A DNA stretch of 64,000 bases from Lachnoclostridium sp. An181 (GTDB taxonomy: Bacteria > Bacillota > Clostridia > Lachnospirales > Lachnospiraceae), in contig NZ_NFKJ01000001.1 of NCBI RefSeq assembly GCF_002160325.1, forward strand, positions 186,001-250,000, given 5' to 3'. Below the pieces are notes generated by a model. That model saw only the letters and a list, made by a program, of their open reading frames with translations. It did no database searches and was not told the origin of the DNA. Each line of letters opens with the position of its first letter. Position 1 is the first letter of the stretch. A program made the position numbers and the translations under genes. Of the stretch, positions 16,282-26,093 are shown in pieces.

Positions 16282-17565
16282 TTACTTTGCGGTCGCATTC
16301 AGATGGTGCAGCCCTTCCCGGTATTCCTCAAACTGTTCGAAATGTTCCGAAAGCTTATCATCTACTTTCGCGGGTCCTGATGTGTCGTTTCTGAACACGA
16401 TCTTGAGCAGTATCGGTGTGATAATGGTAGTCACAATAACCACCAGGACAACAGGACCGATAAATGCTCCGCTCATCAGGCCCACTGCCTGCCCTTTGCT
16501 TGCAACGATCAGGGCAACTTCGCCACGGGAAATCATGCCCACTCCAATCTGCATGCTTTCTTTACCGGAATATTTGCACAACTTTGCGCCTAAGCCGCAT
16601 CCGACAACTTTACTCAAAACTGCGATCAAAAGCAGAATGACAGAGAAAAGTATGATGCTGGAACTCATCTTTGGCAATACTACTTTGATTCCAATACTTG
16701 CAAAGAAGATCGGTGATAAAAATAAGTAGGAAAGCGTGTCAAATCTGGATGACAGATACTGAGTACGCTGTGTCTTTGAAACAATGATCCCTGCAAAAAA
16801 GGCACCGGTGATATCGGCAACTCCAAACCATTGTTCCGCGACATAGGAAAGAAGAAGGCAGACAACAAATGCCATGATCGTATGTCTTTGCAATCCTTTT
16901 TCCGCGGAATCCGCCCATTTTTTATAGCATTTGTGCAGAATGACACCAAAAATTCCGATAAATACAAAGAATAAAACAATCTTTCCAAGCACGATCCAGA
17001 TTTTCACAGATGTATCTGCCATACTTGTGATGATCGTCAGTGCGATGATTCCAAGAATATCATCGATAATAGCTGCTCCAAGAATGGCATTTCCCGCACG
17101 TGTCTTTAACTTTCCAATCTCTTTCAGTGTCTCCACACTGATACTTACGGATGTGGCTGTCAAAATGACGCCAATAAAAACATTCTGAAGGAATACGCTT
17201 GTCGTGGCATCCGATTCAATAATCCCGGGTTTATTAAAGAAATAGGCAACCACAAAGCCGCCGATCAAAGGTACAATCACACCAATGAGAGCGATTACAA
17301 ACGATGCTTTTCCACTCTTTTTTAATTCATCAATGTCTGTCTCCAGACCTGCACAGAACATTAAGACGATGACACCGATTTCCGATAGGGAAGTGATGAA
17401 ATCTGTCTCCTGCAAAATATTGAGCATTGCCGGGCCGAAAATCAGGCCTGCCAGCAGCGCTCCCACTACCTGAGGCATATGAAACCTTCTGGTCACAAGC
17501 CCCAGAACTTTTGTACTCAGCAAAATAATCGCCAAATCCAACAAAAATCCATAAGATGTCTCCAT
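16282..17565 (-). CDS. CPA2-family monovalent cation:proton antiporter
   Basis: A 427-residue membrane protein with about 12 transmembrane helices, starting METSYGFLLDLAIILLSTKVLG. Family marks are VVGALLAGLIFGPAML and the two-Asp motif GAAIIDDILGIIAL of electrogenic Na+/H+ or K+/H+ antiporters (NapA/KefB group). Others are LSYVAEQWFGVADITGAFFAGI and GMISRGEVALIVASKG. There is no TrkA-N or RCK domain; the C-terminus is a short charged tail of about 35 residues. It probably exchanges Na+ or K+ for H+ in pH and salt homeostasis; the ion is not determinable. It is a single gene with its own promoter and terminator. Confidence 0.88.
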   Translation of the reverse strand: METSYGFLLDLAIILLSTKVLGLVTRRFHMPQVVGALLAGLIFGPAMLNILQETDFITSLSEIGVIVLMFCAGLETDIDELKKSGKASFVIALIGVIVPLIGGFVVAYFFNKPGIIESDATTSVFLQNVFIGVILTATSVSISVETLKEIGKLKTRAGNAILGAAIIDDILGIIALTIITSMADTSVKIWIVLGKIVLFFVFIGIFGVILHKCYKKWADSAEKGLQRHTIMAFVVCLLLSYVAEQWFGVADITGAFFAGIIVSKTQRTQYLSSRFDTLSYLFLSPIFFASIGIKVVLPKMSSSIILFSVILLLIAVLSKVVGCGLGAKLCKYSGKESMQIGVGMISRGEVALIVASKGQAVGLMSGAFIGPVVLVVIVTTIITPILLKIVFRNDTSGPAKVDDKLSEHFEQFEEYREGLHHLNATAK

Positions 17566-17635
17566 TTTACCGTCCCCCGTCTTTACTTAATTGTGAAATT
17601 GTATTTCTCATTTCATACAATTCACCACGTTGACT

Positions 17636-17664
17636 AGAATAGCATTATTCCACTTTTTTTTCAA
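17636..17664 (-). promoter_or_regulatory. Promoter of the cation antiporter gene
   Basis: Minus strand: TTGAAA (17659-17664), 17-base spacer, TATTCT (17636-17641). The leader is about 70 bases and no operator is obvious. Confidence 0.6.
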
Positions 17665-17704
17665 TATTTTTAGGTATATTACATAAGTTTTTTTCTGTTT
17701 TTTT

Positions 17705-18862
17705 CTATTTATTCATAAATTCCACAAAAACATAATTACTTATATCAATTCCAAAATCTGTAAGGGAAAAATTTTCTCCTTTTTCTTTCAGAAGACCCTG
17801 CTTTTTCAGTTTTGCAATTTCCTTCCCGTAAACCTCGTCCAGAGGACATCCAAAGGTCTCCTGAAATTTCGCTGCCGAGATCCCTTTCTGCATCCGAAGT
17901 CCTAAAAACATAAACTCTTCCATCTCCTGGGACATATCAAGAATTTCCCTCTCGCTGACCATTTTTTCAAAGGACCGCTCCTTTGCATATGCCAAATATT
18001 GATCTATCTTTCTGATGTTGGAAAATCTCTCTTTTCCAAGAAAACTTGCAGCCCCGATTCCAACCCCAATATACTCTTTTCTCTCCCAATAACCGATGTT
18101 GTGTCTGCATGCGAACCCATCTTTTGCATAATTGGATATTTCATACCGTTCATACCCGTATTTTTCCAAAATTTCTTTTGTTCGTTTGTACATTGCACGC
18201 TCTTCCTCCTCGGAAGGCAGATCACGCTCCTTTGGTTTTCCGTCCCCGTATTTTTCGTAAAAAGGAGTCCCCTCTTCCACAATAAGGCTGTAGGCAGAGA
18301 TATGCTCAGGTTCCAGGCGCGCCACAATATGCAGACTTTCCTCAAAGCTTTCCCTTGTCTGCCCTGGAATTGCAGAGATCAGATCCACATTCACATTTTC
18401 AAAACCACAGGCTCTCACAGCTTTGTAGGTATCAAGGAATTCCTGAAATGTATGGATTCGTCCAAGCTTTTGCAGCTCTTCATTCTTTGCAGACTGCAAA
18501 CCAATGCTGATCCTGTTCACCCCCGCTTTTTTATAACGTATCAGATTTTTATCATTCACAGTGCCGGGATTCATTTCCATCGTAATCTCCGCATCTTTCT
18601 CCACTCGAAAACTTCTTCTCACACACTGCAACAAGGTTTCCATTTGTTCCCCGGAAAGCAGGGAGGGCGTCCCTCCTCCAATAAAAATGGTTGACACTGT
18701 AGTGTTTTCTAATTTCTGTCCCCAAAAGGCAATCTCTAATTCCAGCGCCTTTACATATGCCTTTTTGACCGCCTCATCTGCCGGAGAAGACAGAAAATCG
18801 CAGTACGCACATTTTTTAACACAAAACGGAATATGAATATACAATTCTATCTCTCTTTTCAT
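17705..18862 (-). CDS. hemW: HemW-like radical SAM protein (formerly coproporphyrinogen III oxidase-like)
   Basis: A 385-residue radical SAM protein. The CxxxCxxC cluster site is C14, C18 and C21 in IHIPFCVKKCAYCDF, followed by FIGGGTPSLL, MEMNPGTV, GVNRISIGLQS and VNVDLISAIPGQT. The C-terminal HemN-type domain has RYEISNYAKDGFACRHNIGYWERKEYIGVGIGAASF. HemW proteins bind and deliver heme and, unlike HemN, lack the extra N-terminal residues needed for decarboxylation. The lepA-linked position is the usual HemW context in Firmicutes. Its ATG overlaps the stop of the DUF3810 gene by four bases, showing translational coupling. Confidence 0.92.
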   Translation of the reverse strand: MKREIELYIHIPFCVKKCAYCDFLSSPADEAVKKAYVKALELEIAFWGQKLENTTVSTIFIGGGTPSLLSGEQMETLLQCVRRSFRVEKDAEITMEMNPGTVNDKNLIRYKKAGVNRISIGLQSAKNEELQKLGRIHTFQEFLDTYKAVRACGFENVNVDLISAIPGQTRESFEESLHIVARLEPEHISAYSLIVEEGTPFYEKYGDGKPKERDLPSEEEERAMYKRTKEILEKYGYERYEISNYAKDGFACRHNIGYWERKEYIGVGIGAASFLGKERFSNIRKIDQYLAYAKERSFEKMVSEREILDMSQEMEEFMFLGLRMQKGISAAKFQETFGCPLDEVYGKEIAKLKKQGLLKEKGENFSLTDFGIDISNYVFVEFMNK

Positions 18863-19944
18863 TGCTTTCCTACCTTTTCTGCATTCAGAACTTCGCCCAC
18901 GATCAAATCCGCAGCTTTATCATAGCTCTCAATGCCTTTTTCCTGTCCATTCGCTTTTAAATAACTGTCATTTATCGATTCTGCCACTTCAGAGATCTTC
19001 CCTTCATATTTATCCCAGAATGCAGAGTTAGCCTCAAAATCCGCTTTGGCCTCTTTGCACAATTTGTTCCACATTTCCTTGTAGGCAGTCGTATCCCTTT
19101 TGTAGAGCTCATTCGTACAGTAGAGCCAGCCAAGCATTGTCCCACTGTAGCGAAACTCCTCGCTGTCCGATTTCATGCATGCCAGATACGCGATAAAATT
19201 CGCCTCCTCCTCTTTCATAAACCCTTTTAGATGGGACAATTCATGGCACATGGTAAACGGGATATTGTAATCTTCCATGTCCTGGTTATAGTTTGCCTCC
19301 ACAGTAAACGGCGAATAGATGCCTGTCACATTTTGATAGGAAAGTATCTGGGAGAAACTTACGGCTTTTGGATTCGGGTAGTACCCTGATAAGGACGCAT
19401 ACCCTTCCCCTGCAAGCTGCATCGCGCGCACAGCCCTCTTTTCAGCGTGCTCGCCGACCACCATCCGGCCTTGCCCGTCCCTTTTTACCTGCACTGCATA
19501 GGTATTTACCTGTTCCGTCAAGATTTCACATGCCTTTTTCCATTCTTCTGTCGTATAAACCCTCACTTCTATTTGATTGCTCTTTACAAAGGAAGTCCTT
19601 GCATAATTTACTCCACATGTCCAAGTAAACAGAGTAAAAAGGAGAACTGCCAAAAGAAATATCCGGTAACACCCGGCGGCAATGGTGTAATGTCTTCTCT
19701 TTTTTCTTTGCACAATGCGGCCAATCCTGATCCCGGCCCACACAAGAGTCCAGAGAATCAGGATATAAAGCAAAAACTCTGCCGCTGAAAAGGGAAGGAC
19801 AGAAAAAAGCCTCCCAATCGTCCCAACCCAGATCGGCTGTATATATTGTGCGTACCAGTCAGAAAACCAGCCCGTCTTTTTTGACAGCACAAGCCCAAAA
19901 AGATCCACGACCCATATCGTGAGGGGAATCAACCACTTTTTCAT
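18859..19944 (-). CDS. DUF3810 family membrane-bound putative zinc metalloprotease
   Basis: A 361-residue protein. Three hydrophobic segments (about residues 5-22, 55-75 and 92-112) are followed by a soluble part with the zinc-peptidase-like motif PFTMCHELSHLKGFMKEEEANFIAY. HExxH is present as HELSH and a downstream Glu (EEEAN) could be the third ligand. The family is DUF3810, of unknown function. It is coupled to hemW by a four-base overlap and follows lepA after a hairpin. Proteolytic activity is inferred from the motif alone. Confidence 0.8.
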   Translation of the reverse strand: MKKWLIPLTIWVVDLFGLVLSKKTGWFSDWYAQYIQPIWVGTIGRLFSVLPFSAAEFLLYILILWTLVWAGIRIGRIVQRKKRRHYTIAAGCYRIFLLAVLLFTLFTWTCGVNYARTSFVKSNQIEVRVYTTEEWKKACEILTEQVNTYAVQVKRDGQGRMVVGEHAEKRAVRAMQLAGEGYASLSGYYPNPKAVSFSQILSYQNVTGIYSPFTVEANYNQDMEDYNIPFTMCHELSHLKGFMKEEEANFIAYLACMKSDSEEFRYSGTMLGWLYCTNELYKRDTTAYKEMWNKLCKEAKADFEANSAFWDKYEGKISEVAESINDSYLKANGQEKGIESYDKAADLIVGEVLNAEKVGKQ

Positions 19945-19970
19945 TTGTTCTCCTTTCCAGTATCAAGACA

Positions 19971-20026
19971 AAGGGGGCCAGCTGATGACAGACGCACCTG
20001 CATCGTCAAACGGCTTTTGCCCCCTT
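19971..20026 (-). terminator. Hairpin between lepA and the DUF3810 gene
   Basis: Outer arms AAGGGGGC (19971-19978) and GCCCCCTT (20019-20026), with weaker internal pairing. On the minus strand it begins five bases after the lepA stop and is followed by TTTGTCTTG. It may be a terminator or an attenuating element in front of the next two genes. Confidence 0.55.
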
Positions 20027-20030
20027 CCTT

Positions 20031-21845
20031 TTATTTATCATCCAGTTTTAATACACTCATGAATGCTTTCTGCGGAATCTCTACGTTTCCGACTTGGCGC
20101 ATTCTCTTCTTTCCTTCTTTCTGCTTTTCCAAAAGTTTCTTCTTACGGGAAATATCTCCCCCGTAACATTTTGCCAGAACGTCCTTTCTCATGGCTCGGA
20201 CAGTCTCTCTTGCTATAATCTTGCTGCCCACTGCTGCCTGGATCGGAATTTCAAATAACTGTCTTGGAATCTCTTCTTTCAGTTTCTCACACATTTTCCT
20301 TCCTCTCTCGTATGCAGAACCGGCAAATACGATAAAGGACAGGGCATCCACCTCTTCCTTATTGATGAGGATATCCAGTTTCACAAGCTCAGACTGTGCA
20401 TACCCTTTCATCTCATAGTCAAAGGATGCATATCCTCTGGAACGCGATTTCAATGCATCAAAGAAATCATAGATGATCTCATTCAGCGGCAGATCATAAT
20501 GAAGGACTGCCCTTGTCTCCTCCATATACTCCATGCCCTGATAAATGCCTCGTCTTTCCTGGCACAGATCCATGATCGCTCCGATAAACTCTGATGTCAC
20601 CATGATCTCCGCCTTCACCATCGGTTCTTCCATATAGTCAATTTCCGCCGGGTCCGGAAGGTTTGACGGATTGGTAAGTTCAATCACTTCCCCGTTTGTC
20701 TTGTGTACTTTATAAATAACACTCGGAGCGGTTGTGACCAAATCCAGGTTGTACTCCCTCTCCAAACGCTCCTGGATGATTTCCAGATGGAGAAGTCCAA
20801 GGAATCCACAGCGGAAACCAAACCCCAAAGCAACCGATGTCTCCGGTTCAAACTGAAGAGCTGCATCATTCAGCTGCAGCTTTTCAAGAGCATCCCGCAA
20901 ATCCGGGTATTTCGCCCCATCCGCAGGATACATTCCGCAGTAGACCATGGGATTGACCTTTTTATAACCAGGCAGAGGCGCATCGCACGGATTGTTCGCA
21001 TCTGTGATCGTATCACCTACATGTGTATCCTTGACATTTTTCAGACTGGCGGTAATATAACCTACCATTCCTGCACTCAGTTCCTCACATGGAATGAACT
21101 GCCCCGCGCCAAAATATCCGACTTCCACCACTTCTGCGCTTGCGCCGGTGGCCATCATCCTGATCTTTGTCCCCTTCTTCACAGTCCCCTCTTTGATCCT
21201 GCAAAAAACGATCACACCCTTATAGGAATCGTATTTGGAATCAAAGATCAGGGCCTTCAAAGGTGCATCCGGATTCCCTGTAGGCGCCGGAATCTTTTCC
21301 ACGATCTGTTCCAGCACTTCCTCTACATTAAGTCCTGTTTTCGCAGAAATCCTCGGCGCATCTTCTGCTTCGATCCCAATCACATCCTCTATCTCCGCGA
21401 TCACCCTCTCCGGCTCTGCACTTGGAAGATCGATCTTGTTGATGACCGGAAATACGTCCAAGTCATGATCAAGCGCCAGATAAACATTTGCCAGCGTCTG
21501 GGCCTCAACCCCCTGCGCTGCATCCACCACAAGGATTGCCCCGTCGCACGCTGCAAGACTTCTGGACACTTCATAATTGAAATCCACATGCCCCGGTGTG
21601 TCAATGAGATTAAAAATATATTCTTGTCCGTCTTTTGCTTTATACACTGTGCGCACAGCCTGCGCTTTGATCGTAATCCCACGCTCTCTTTCCAGGTCCA
21701 TATTGTCAAGCACCTGGGCCTGCATCTCTCTGCTCGTTAAAAGCCCGGTCTTTTCGATAATCCGGTCCGCCAGCGTTGATTTTCCGTGGTCGATATGTGC
21801 AATGATACAAAAATTACGAATCTTACTCTGTTCTATTCCTGCCAC
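20031..21845 (-). CDS. lepA: Elongation factor 4 (LepA)
   Basis: A 604-residue translational GTPase from a GTG start with GGAGGAATT upstream. The G domain has [29 protein letters not shown] and NKIDLPSA. The EF4-specific C-terminal domain ends in [43 protein letters not shown]. Length and motifs are standard. LepA acts on ribosomes, in initiation or back-translocation. It follows holA and precedes DUF3810 and hemW. The rpsT gene often seen near lepA in Firmicutes is not here. Confidence 0.97.
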   Translation of the reverse strand: MAGIEQSKIRNFCIIAHIDHGKSTLADRIIEKTGLLTSREMQAQVLDNMDLERERGITIKAQAVRTVYKAKDGQEYIFNLIDTPGHVDFNYEVSRSLAACDGAILVVDAAQGVEAQTLANVYLALDHDLDVFPVINKIDLPSAEPERVIAEIEDVIGIEAEDAPRISAKTGLNVEEVLEQIVEKIPAPTGNPDAPLKALIFDSKYDSYKGVIVFCRIKEGTVKKGTKIRMMATGASAEVVEVGYFGAGQFIPCEELSAGMVGYITASLKNVKDTHVGDTITDANNPCDAPLPGYKKVNPMVYCGMYPADGAKYPDLRDALEKLQLNDAALQFEPETSVALGFGFRCGFLGLLHLEIIQERLEREYNLDLVTTAPSVIYKVHKTNGEVIELTNPSNLPDPAEIDYMEEPMVKAEIMVTSEFIGAIMDLCQERRGIYQGMEYMEETRAVLHYDLPLNEIIYDFFDALKSRSRGYASFDYEMKGYAQSELVKLDILINKEEVDALSFIVFAGSAYERGRKMCEKLKEEIPRQLFEIPIQAAVGSKIIARETVRAMRKDVLAKCYGGDISRKKKLLEKQKEGKKRMRQVGNVEIPQKAFMSVLKLDDK

Positions 21846-21911
21846 TTCAATTCCTCCGCTTATTGATATTCAAAACATTGTCATTATATCTTATTTTGTT
21901 TTAAAATTCTA

Positions 21912-22904
21912 TCATTTCTTTTCTTTTTCTTTAGAAAACTCCATGATAAATAATTCCACACTCAGCGTGTCCAAAAGTCTGCCCGTTTTGACTGCCTCCT
22001 CCATGTCCGCCGCGCTTTTTAATACATATTCTATCTCTTTTGACTGAAACATTTTTGCCTGATTTTGATATTTTCCAACGGAAAACGGAGGTACTTTTAT
22101 CTTCTCGGCAATCTGTCTTCTGTCCACTCCCTGAGCCATCAACTCCCGCGTCTGCAAAAGTATCCGAAACTGCCTCGTCATCAGATAGAGAATGCGCATC
22201 GGAGGCTCTTTTAACGCCAGCAGGTCATAATAGTACTGCAGCGCTTTTTTCTGGTTTTTCAGGGCAACTGCATCCACCATATCGAAAATTTTATTTTTGA
22301 TCTGGGATGTACAGACGGCATCGACATCCTCCACAGTGATGGAGTCTTTGTCCATGGTATAGGAAAACAGTTTTTCCAGCTCGTTTTGAAGATTTTCCAT
22401 ATCCGTGCCCTCTTTTTCCAGAAAATACCTCACTGTGGGTGCAGCAATCTGCTTTCCTTCTCTCTTTACAGCACCAAGGATCCATTTTGTCAAAGTGTCG
22501 GCATCCTGTCTGGCAAGTTCTGTGATATGCCCTTTCTCCTTGATGGCTTTGTACACTCTGCCTCTTTTGTCCACCTCGTTCTCAATAAAAAGAAAGTATG
22601 TGCTGTCCGGGACTATCTTCAAATAGTCTGCGAGCTGGGGGCAGGCATTTTTCAAAAACCCCGTATTTTCCATTACGATGAATCTTCGCTCTGCAAAAAA
22701 CGGCATTGTCTCGGCAATATCGATCACTTCCGCAATATTGACATCCTTCCCCTCAAAATAGGAAAAGTTCATTGTGTCCCCTTCCGGCAGCATTGCTGCC
22801 TGAAAACGCTTTTTATACTGTTTTTTCAAATATGCCTCTTCTCCGTACAAAAGATAGATATGCTGAAAATTTCCTGTCTTCAAATCTTCATTCAGTCTTT
22901 TCAT
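21912..22904 (-). CDS. holA: DNA polymerase III delta subunit
   Basis: From the ATG at 22904 (MKRLNEDLKTGNFQHIYLLYGEEAYLKKQYKK) the protein is 330 residues, the usual length. Family features are the LLYGEE motif, FFAERRFIVMENTGF, and the C-terminal collar with LKEPPMRILYLMTRQFRILLQTRELMAQGVDRRQIAEKIKVPPFSVGKYQNQAK. A longer in-frame start at 22952 exists but adds residues outside the family pattern and lacks a good ribosome site. HolA opens the sliding clamp within the clamp loader. It lies between comEC and lepA, the standard Firmicutes order. Confidence 0.93.
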   Translation of the reverse strand: MKRLNEDLKTGNFQHIYLLYGEEAYLKKQYKKRFQAAMLPEGDTMNFSYFEGKDVNIAEVIDIAETMPFFAERRFIVMENTGFLKNACPQLADYLKIVPDSTYFLFIENEVDKRGRVYKAIKEKGHITELARQDADTLTKWILGAVKREGKQIAAPTVRYFLEKEGTDMENLQNELEKLFSYTMDKDSITVEDVDAVCTSQIKNKIFDMVDAVALKNQKKALQYYYDLLALKEPPMRILYLMTRQFRILLQTRELMAQGVDRRQIAEKIKVPPFSVGKYQNQAKMFQSKEIEYVLKSAADMEEAVKTGRLLDTLSVELFIMEFSKEKEKK

Positions 22905-22959
22905 AATCGGCCAACCTTCTCCTTGTCTCATCGCTATGTCACATTGTAGCATATTTCCA

Positions 22960-25149
22960 TCAAAAAGGAAATGGAATCCCCTTCCTGCTGTAATGGTAAA
23001 GTCTGCACCCCTCTTTTGTAAACCGAACGCAGATTGCCCCCTGACTGTTTGTCACATAATATGGAATTTTTTCCTTACGCAGCCTTTCCAGCGTCTCCTC
23101 ATTCGGATGACCGTACCGATTTTTTACTCCCGCAGAGATAAGCGCTGCTTTTGGCTTTAGTATTTTTAGAAAATCTGAGGATGTGGAATTTTTAGAGCCG
23201 TGATGTGCTGTTTTGAGGATGGTCGCCGGTTTTATCATGTTCTCCATTAACATTTCTCTTTCTGCCTCCTGCCCGATATCACCGGTAAACAGCATGCTCA
23301 TATCCCCATATTCCATTCGAAGGACCATGGAATTTTCATTTCCATCCTTTCCCTCAAATGTTTCTTTCGGCCCTGCACACGACAAGATCATCTTTTTCCC
23401 AAGCCTTTTCCCCCAAGAGATCTTTTTTACCTCTGTCCCATATTTCCGTGCTCTCGCTGCCAGCTTTCTCATCTCTTTATCTTTCAAGGAATGGGATTCC
23501 AGGACCACCGTTTCTATCGCAATCCCTGTATGCTGCCGTTCCAACATTTCATAAATTCCGTTGATATGGTCTTCGTCTGCATGGGACAAAAACACACCGT
23601 CCACCTTACCGATTCCCAAATACTTTAAAAACGGCTCTATCCGGTATTTTCCCACTTCATCCACATCGCTGCTCCCTCCGTCCACAAGATAGCACGCTCT
23701 GTCAGGACTTTGAATCAGCGCGCAGTCCCCCTGACCAACATTGATCATTGTCACGTTCACACTTTGATGAGGGTATGGGATTCTTTTCAGGAACAACACA
23801 GATGCGCTAAACAAAAGGGCCACCCCCCATCTCTTCTCCCATTTTCTTTTTATCATCAAGTATAAAAGTGACAGTACAAGATAATAAACCAGTATTTCAT
23901 GCCATCGCGGTTTTCCAAAGACAATCCGGCACCAGGGCAGATGAAGACTTGCCTCGCTTACTCTGGAATAGATCTCCAACAGCCATCCGCTTATACGAAG
24001 CCCGACACCGCTCCCTGATATCATGCAGAAAATACTTGCAAGCATCCCGTTCCCAATGACAATGGATGACCCTGGGATTGCAGCCAGATTCAAGAGAATA
24101 GAATATGTAGGAAATTCATAATAGAAATACAACGTAATGGGAAACAAGGCGATCTGGACTGCTGCCCCCATCCAGAGACTTTGGAACAGAGAACCTGCAT
24201 CCGGAAAATATTCTCTGCGCATGCTGTCTCCCACATAAATCCCGATCACTGAAATGTAGGATAAAAGAAAACCTGCGTCCAGAAGATAAAGAGGCTTTGT
24301 CAATGCGGTCCACGCGGCTGCAAATCCGATTGCCGTTGGAAAATCGTATTCCCTTCCTCCAAGCGACGCTCCTATACGAAACGCCAGCATGATGACCGCC
24401 CTCGTAACAGACACTCCAAATCCGGTCAGCATCCCATAAAAAAACAAAACACCGATTCCCGCTGCCCCTGCTGCAAAAAAGGGCGTGCCAACTCTTCGCA
24501 AAAGCTCATAGAAAGAAAGGCCCACAAAGGAAACATGGAGGCCGGAAACTGCCAGAAGATGGCCGATTCCTGACTTTTGATAGATCTCTTTTTCACCTGC
24601 ATCCATGGTCTTCTTTTCCCCAATCAACATAGCCGACAATGTTCCTCCATGCTTTTCACCCAGCTCATGCACAAGCATATTACTCCACTTTCTGCGAAAT
24701 TGATAAAAAAACTGAGCCGCCTGATTGATCGTTTTTCTTTCTACAGATATCTTTTTTGCAAAACAGGAGAACAAAAGTCCGTCTTTCTGATAATAAAGTT
24801 TCTGGTCAAAATTCCCAGGATTTGGCGCATTTTCAAAAATTTTCGCCTCTCCCTCTACTTTGACAATATTCCCGATTTGATAATTTTGTTTTTTAGAATC
24901 ATATACAATACAATTGGATGTCGGGAAAGAATCCTTCCCTTGAAAAATAGAATTGTGTTTTAGATATAACAACTTTGTCTTGTCCGTCTCTTCTATCCGG
25001 TAGATTTCTCCTCTGAGAACAATCTCGCCGGCGGGACTTTTTCTTCCAGGAAAGCCCAATGACTCCTCCCCTGAAAAAAAGAAAACAAGCCATATCCCTC
25101 GAAGAACGAGGATGAAAAGGCAGACAAGAAATACAGGCCTGCCTCTCAT
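22960..25149 (-). CDS. comEC: ComEC/Rec2 family DNA-uptake channel protein
   Basis: A 729-residue membrane protein. N-terminal hydrophobic segments lead to an OB-like domain (about 45-130), then the Competence domain of multiple helices with GIGHLLAVSGLHVSFVGL and GFGVSVTRAVIMLAFR. A C-terminal metallo-beta-lactamase domain has MINVGQGDCALIQS, LVDGGSS, the zinc motif LSHADEDHINGIYE, FTGDIGQEAE and ILKTAHHGSKNSTSSDF. ComEC passes single-stranded DNA into the cytoplasm during transformation. This copy is full length. Its start overlaps the stop of the GerMN lipoprotein gene by four bases. Confidence 0.94.
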   Translation of the reverse strand: MRGRPVFLVCLFILVLRGIWLVFFFSGEESLGFPGRKSPAGEIVLRGEIYRIEETDKTKLLYLKHNSIFQGKDSFPTSNCIVYDSKKQNYQIGNIVKVEGEAKIFENAPNPGNFDQKLYYQKDGLLFSCFAKKISVERKTINQAAQFFYQFRRKWSNMLVHELGEKHGGTLSAMLIGEKKTMDAGEKEIYQKSGIGHLLAVSGLHVSFVGLSFYELLRRVGTPFFAAGAAGIGVLFFYGMLTGFGVSVTRAVIMLAFRIGASLGGREYDFPTAIGFAAAWTALTKPLYLLDAGFLLSYISVIGIYVGDSMRREYFPDAGSLFQSLWMGAAVQIALFPITLYFYYEFPTYSILLNLAAIPGSSIVIGNGMLASIFCMISGSGVGLRISGWLLEIYSRVSEASLHLPWCRIVFGKPRWHEILVYYLVLSLLYLMIKRKWEKRWGVALLFSASVLFLKRIPYPHQSVNVTMINVGQGDCALIQSPDRACYLVDGGSSDVDEVGKYRIEPFLKYLGIGKVDGVFLSHADEDHINGIYEMLERQHTGIAIETVVLESHSLKDKEMRKLAARARKYGTEVKKISWGKRLGKKMILSCAGPKETFEGKDGNENSMVLRMEYGDMSMLFTGDIGQEAEREMLMENMIKPATILKTAHHGSKNSTSSDFLKILKPKAALISAGVKNRYGHPNEETLERLRKEKIPYYVTNSQGAICVRFTKEGCRLYHYSRKGIPFPF

Positions 25150-26078
25150 TTTTCTTCCTCCTCCATAATATTCTCATTTCTTGCCAACGGCTTTTCCAAA
25201 GAAATGGAGCCCTGGAATTTTTCATTCGTCTGACCGTTGACAGAAATCTGAACTTGTGCGGCTGTCCCATTGTCTATGATGGAGTTGACTATAGAATAGA
25301 TCGTGACCGCCGGCTCCACTTCATAGACAGAATCCAGGAATGTCTGATCCAGGTTTACATAACAAATACCGTCTTTTACAGACACGCCCAAAATACGCAT
25401 TTCTGATGGAAGGATCTTTTTCTCCGATTTTCCTGAAGGTCCCTTTATAAGCCTCTCCAAAATAAGCTTTTCCAGAGACATATTACTGTTGTACCGGACA
25501 TTTACTTTTTCTTTTACCAGCTTTTTCCCGGAGCTGTCACCAAAATAGAGCACCAGCTCTTTCTGTTGATATGTGTGGATATCCGCACCGGAACTCTGAA
25601 CAAAATCGTCCGCATACATGATCCCCTGGATACTGCCATTCTTTTTCTGCAGCGGTTTTCCATCCACCCAGAATTCCACACCATCAATCCCGTTTATTTG
25701 TGTGAATGAAAGTACGAGCGCCTCTTTCATGAGAACCTCCTGGGATGCGCTCATCTTCTGATATTTCTTTGAGAAATCCAGTTTCAATATTTTCCCCTGA
25801 AGTTTTATCTCGTTAACTTTTACTCCCTCCGGAACAGCAGAATAGTATTTCGCCCCATCCGGAACATGCAACAACTGTTCCATCATCTCATCGGCTTCTT
25901 CCACTGCCTCTGTGCCTTCAAGTGTATATCCCACTTTTTCAAGCGACATTTCTTTGGCGTTTATAAAATACAAATGGTTTTTATAATCTTCAACTTTTTT
26001 CCCTTGTGCACATCCAGCTCCTGTCATCGCCATGCACAGGATAAGAATGGACGCACACCATCGATACAATTTCTTCAT
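25146..26078 (-). CDS. GerMN-domain lipoprotein
   Basis: A 310-residue lipoprotein. A signal peptide of about 22 residues ends in the lipobox MTGAGC, followed by two GerMN (sporulation/germination) domains. The first is around residues 75-155 (VPEGVKVNEIKLQGKILKLDFS), the second around 195-285 (SEMRILGVSVKDGICYVNLDQTFLD, VNSIIDNGTAAQVQISVNGQ). The protein faces outside the membrane. It is 15 bases after the histidine kinase and overlaps comEC, so it may be an extracytoplasmic partner of the kinase, like LpqB beside MtrB in Actinobacteria. That parallel is inference. Confidence 0.85.
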   Translation of the reverse strand: MKKLYRWCASILILCMAMTGAGCAQGKKVEDYKNHLYFINAKEMSLEKVGYTLEGTEAVEEADEMMEQLLHVPDGAKYYSAVPEGVKVNEIKLQGKILKLDFSKKYQKMSASQEVLMKEALVLSFTQINGIDGVEFWVDGKPLQKKNGSIQGIMYADDFVQSSGADIHTYQQKELVLYFGDSSGKKLVKEKVNVRYNSNMSLEKLILERLIKGPSGKSEKKILPSEMRILGVSVKDGICYVNLDQTFLDSVYEVEPAVTIYSIVNSIIDNGTAAQVQISVNGQTNEKFQGSISLEKPLARNENIMEEEEK

Positions 26079-26093
26079 ATCTTCCTTCTTTCT

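Noticed and set aside
20703-21740. Long plus-strand open frame of 345 codons opposite lepA
   Set aside because: It is the antisense shadow of a highly conserved lepA gene, has no ribosome site and no recognisable protein pattern.
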